DNA of 64,000 bases, from contig NZ_WIAY01000006.1 of NCBI RefSeq assembly GCF_009467805.1, forward strand, positions 62,001 through 126,000. Reading direction: 5' to 3'. The stretch's first letter is position 1, and every line of letters starts with the position of its first letter. Origin of the DNA: Stenotrophomonas nematodicola. Its GTDB lineage: Bacteria; Pseudomonadota; Gammaproteobacteria; Xanthomonadales; Xanthomonadaceae. Shown piece after piece: positions 63,902-64,000 of this stretch. A program made the translations under genes and the position numbers. The notes beneath the pieces are model-generated. The model searched no databases, had not been told where the DNA came from, and saw only the letters and a program-made list of their open reading frames with translations.

Positions 63902-64000
63902 TGGCGCCCCCCTCCCTGCTTGGCCGGCGAATCCACATTGCCGGGAGCATCTCCAAAGATTCCTGCACGGCCGCCCCCCAGGAAGTGGAGCGCGCGAGAC
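63901..64000 (+). CDS. CBASS fourth gene (effector candidate), N-terminus only
   Basis: ATG at 63901 overlaps the TRIP13-like stop by one base (TAATG). The visible 33 residues, MAPPSLLGRRIHIAGSISKD and ..EVERAR, look like the first strand and Rossmann-type GxxS loop of a SLOG- or TIR-like nucleotide-binding domain. In type III CBASS the gene in this position is usually the effector. The rest is outside the window. Confidence 0.65.
   Translation, partial: MAPPSLLGRRIHIAGSISKDSCTAAPQEVERAR

Overview
The window looks like a chromosomal segment of a Xanthomonadaceae bacterium, most likely Stenotrophomonas or a close relative. The evidence is high GC, a class III PHA synthase pair, the divergent ppsR/ppsA pair, the Tex, PssA, Orn, TadA, MntR and DUF1249 genes, and a GTAG-type (SMAG-like) repeat after ppsA. 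The genus is inferred from gene content and style; no 16S gene is present.

Region 1 (1-32.8 kb) is ordinary chromosome: a PAS-domain sensor cut by the window edge, tex, a phaE-phaC-DUF5329 operon, pssA, a methyltransferase, a NUDIX hydrolase, ppsR/ppsA, orn, tadA-mntR, an MFS transporter, a CHAD protein, an AAG-type DNA glycosylase, and a tightly overlapping four-gene operon (acyl-CoA dehydrogenase, PIG-L deacetylase, methyltransferase, glycosyltransferase). These are followed by a UvrD-type helicase, a TonB-domain lipoprotein, and two metallo-beta-lactamase-fold genes divergent from a LysR regulator across a perfect palindrome.

Region 2 (about 34.8-45.4 kb) is a mosaic island. Two remnants of a tyrosine-integrase N-terminus, each next to a fragment resembling a tRNA-Ser 3' end, lie at its two sides, and two inverted ends of the same IS3-family element enclose 37.4-45.1 kb. 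The cargo is two HEPN-like genes, a SIR2-like gene and a complete His-Xaa-Ser (Hxs) radical-SAM system in the order hxsD-hxsB-hxsC-hxsA. The two radical SAM enzymes probably modify the six consecutive His-Xaa-Ser triplets of HxsA; the chemistry and function are, to my knowledge, uncharacterised.

Region 3 (45.7-48.3 kb) is a mobilisation module: a MobA/MobL relaxase, a RSF1010-like oriT and a small MobC/TraD-like gene.

Region 4 (48.9-64 kb) is a defence island. It has a three-gene module (TerB-N/TerB/TerB-C membrane protein, BrxD-like ATPase, Lhr/BrxHI-like helicase), a coiled-coil membrane protein, a PD-(D/E)xK-like nuclease, a UDG-fold-like protein, and a type III CBASS locus: a WYL (CapW/BrxR-like) regulator divergent from a CdnC-like nucleotidyltransferase, a HORMA protein and a TRIP13-like ATPase. 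The fourth CBASS gene, presumably the effector, is cut by the right edge. No intact rRNA or tRNA gene and no CRISPR array was found.
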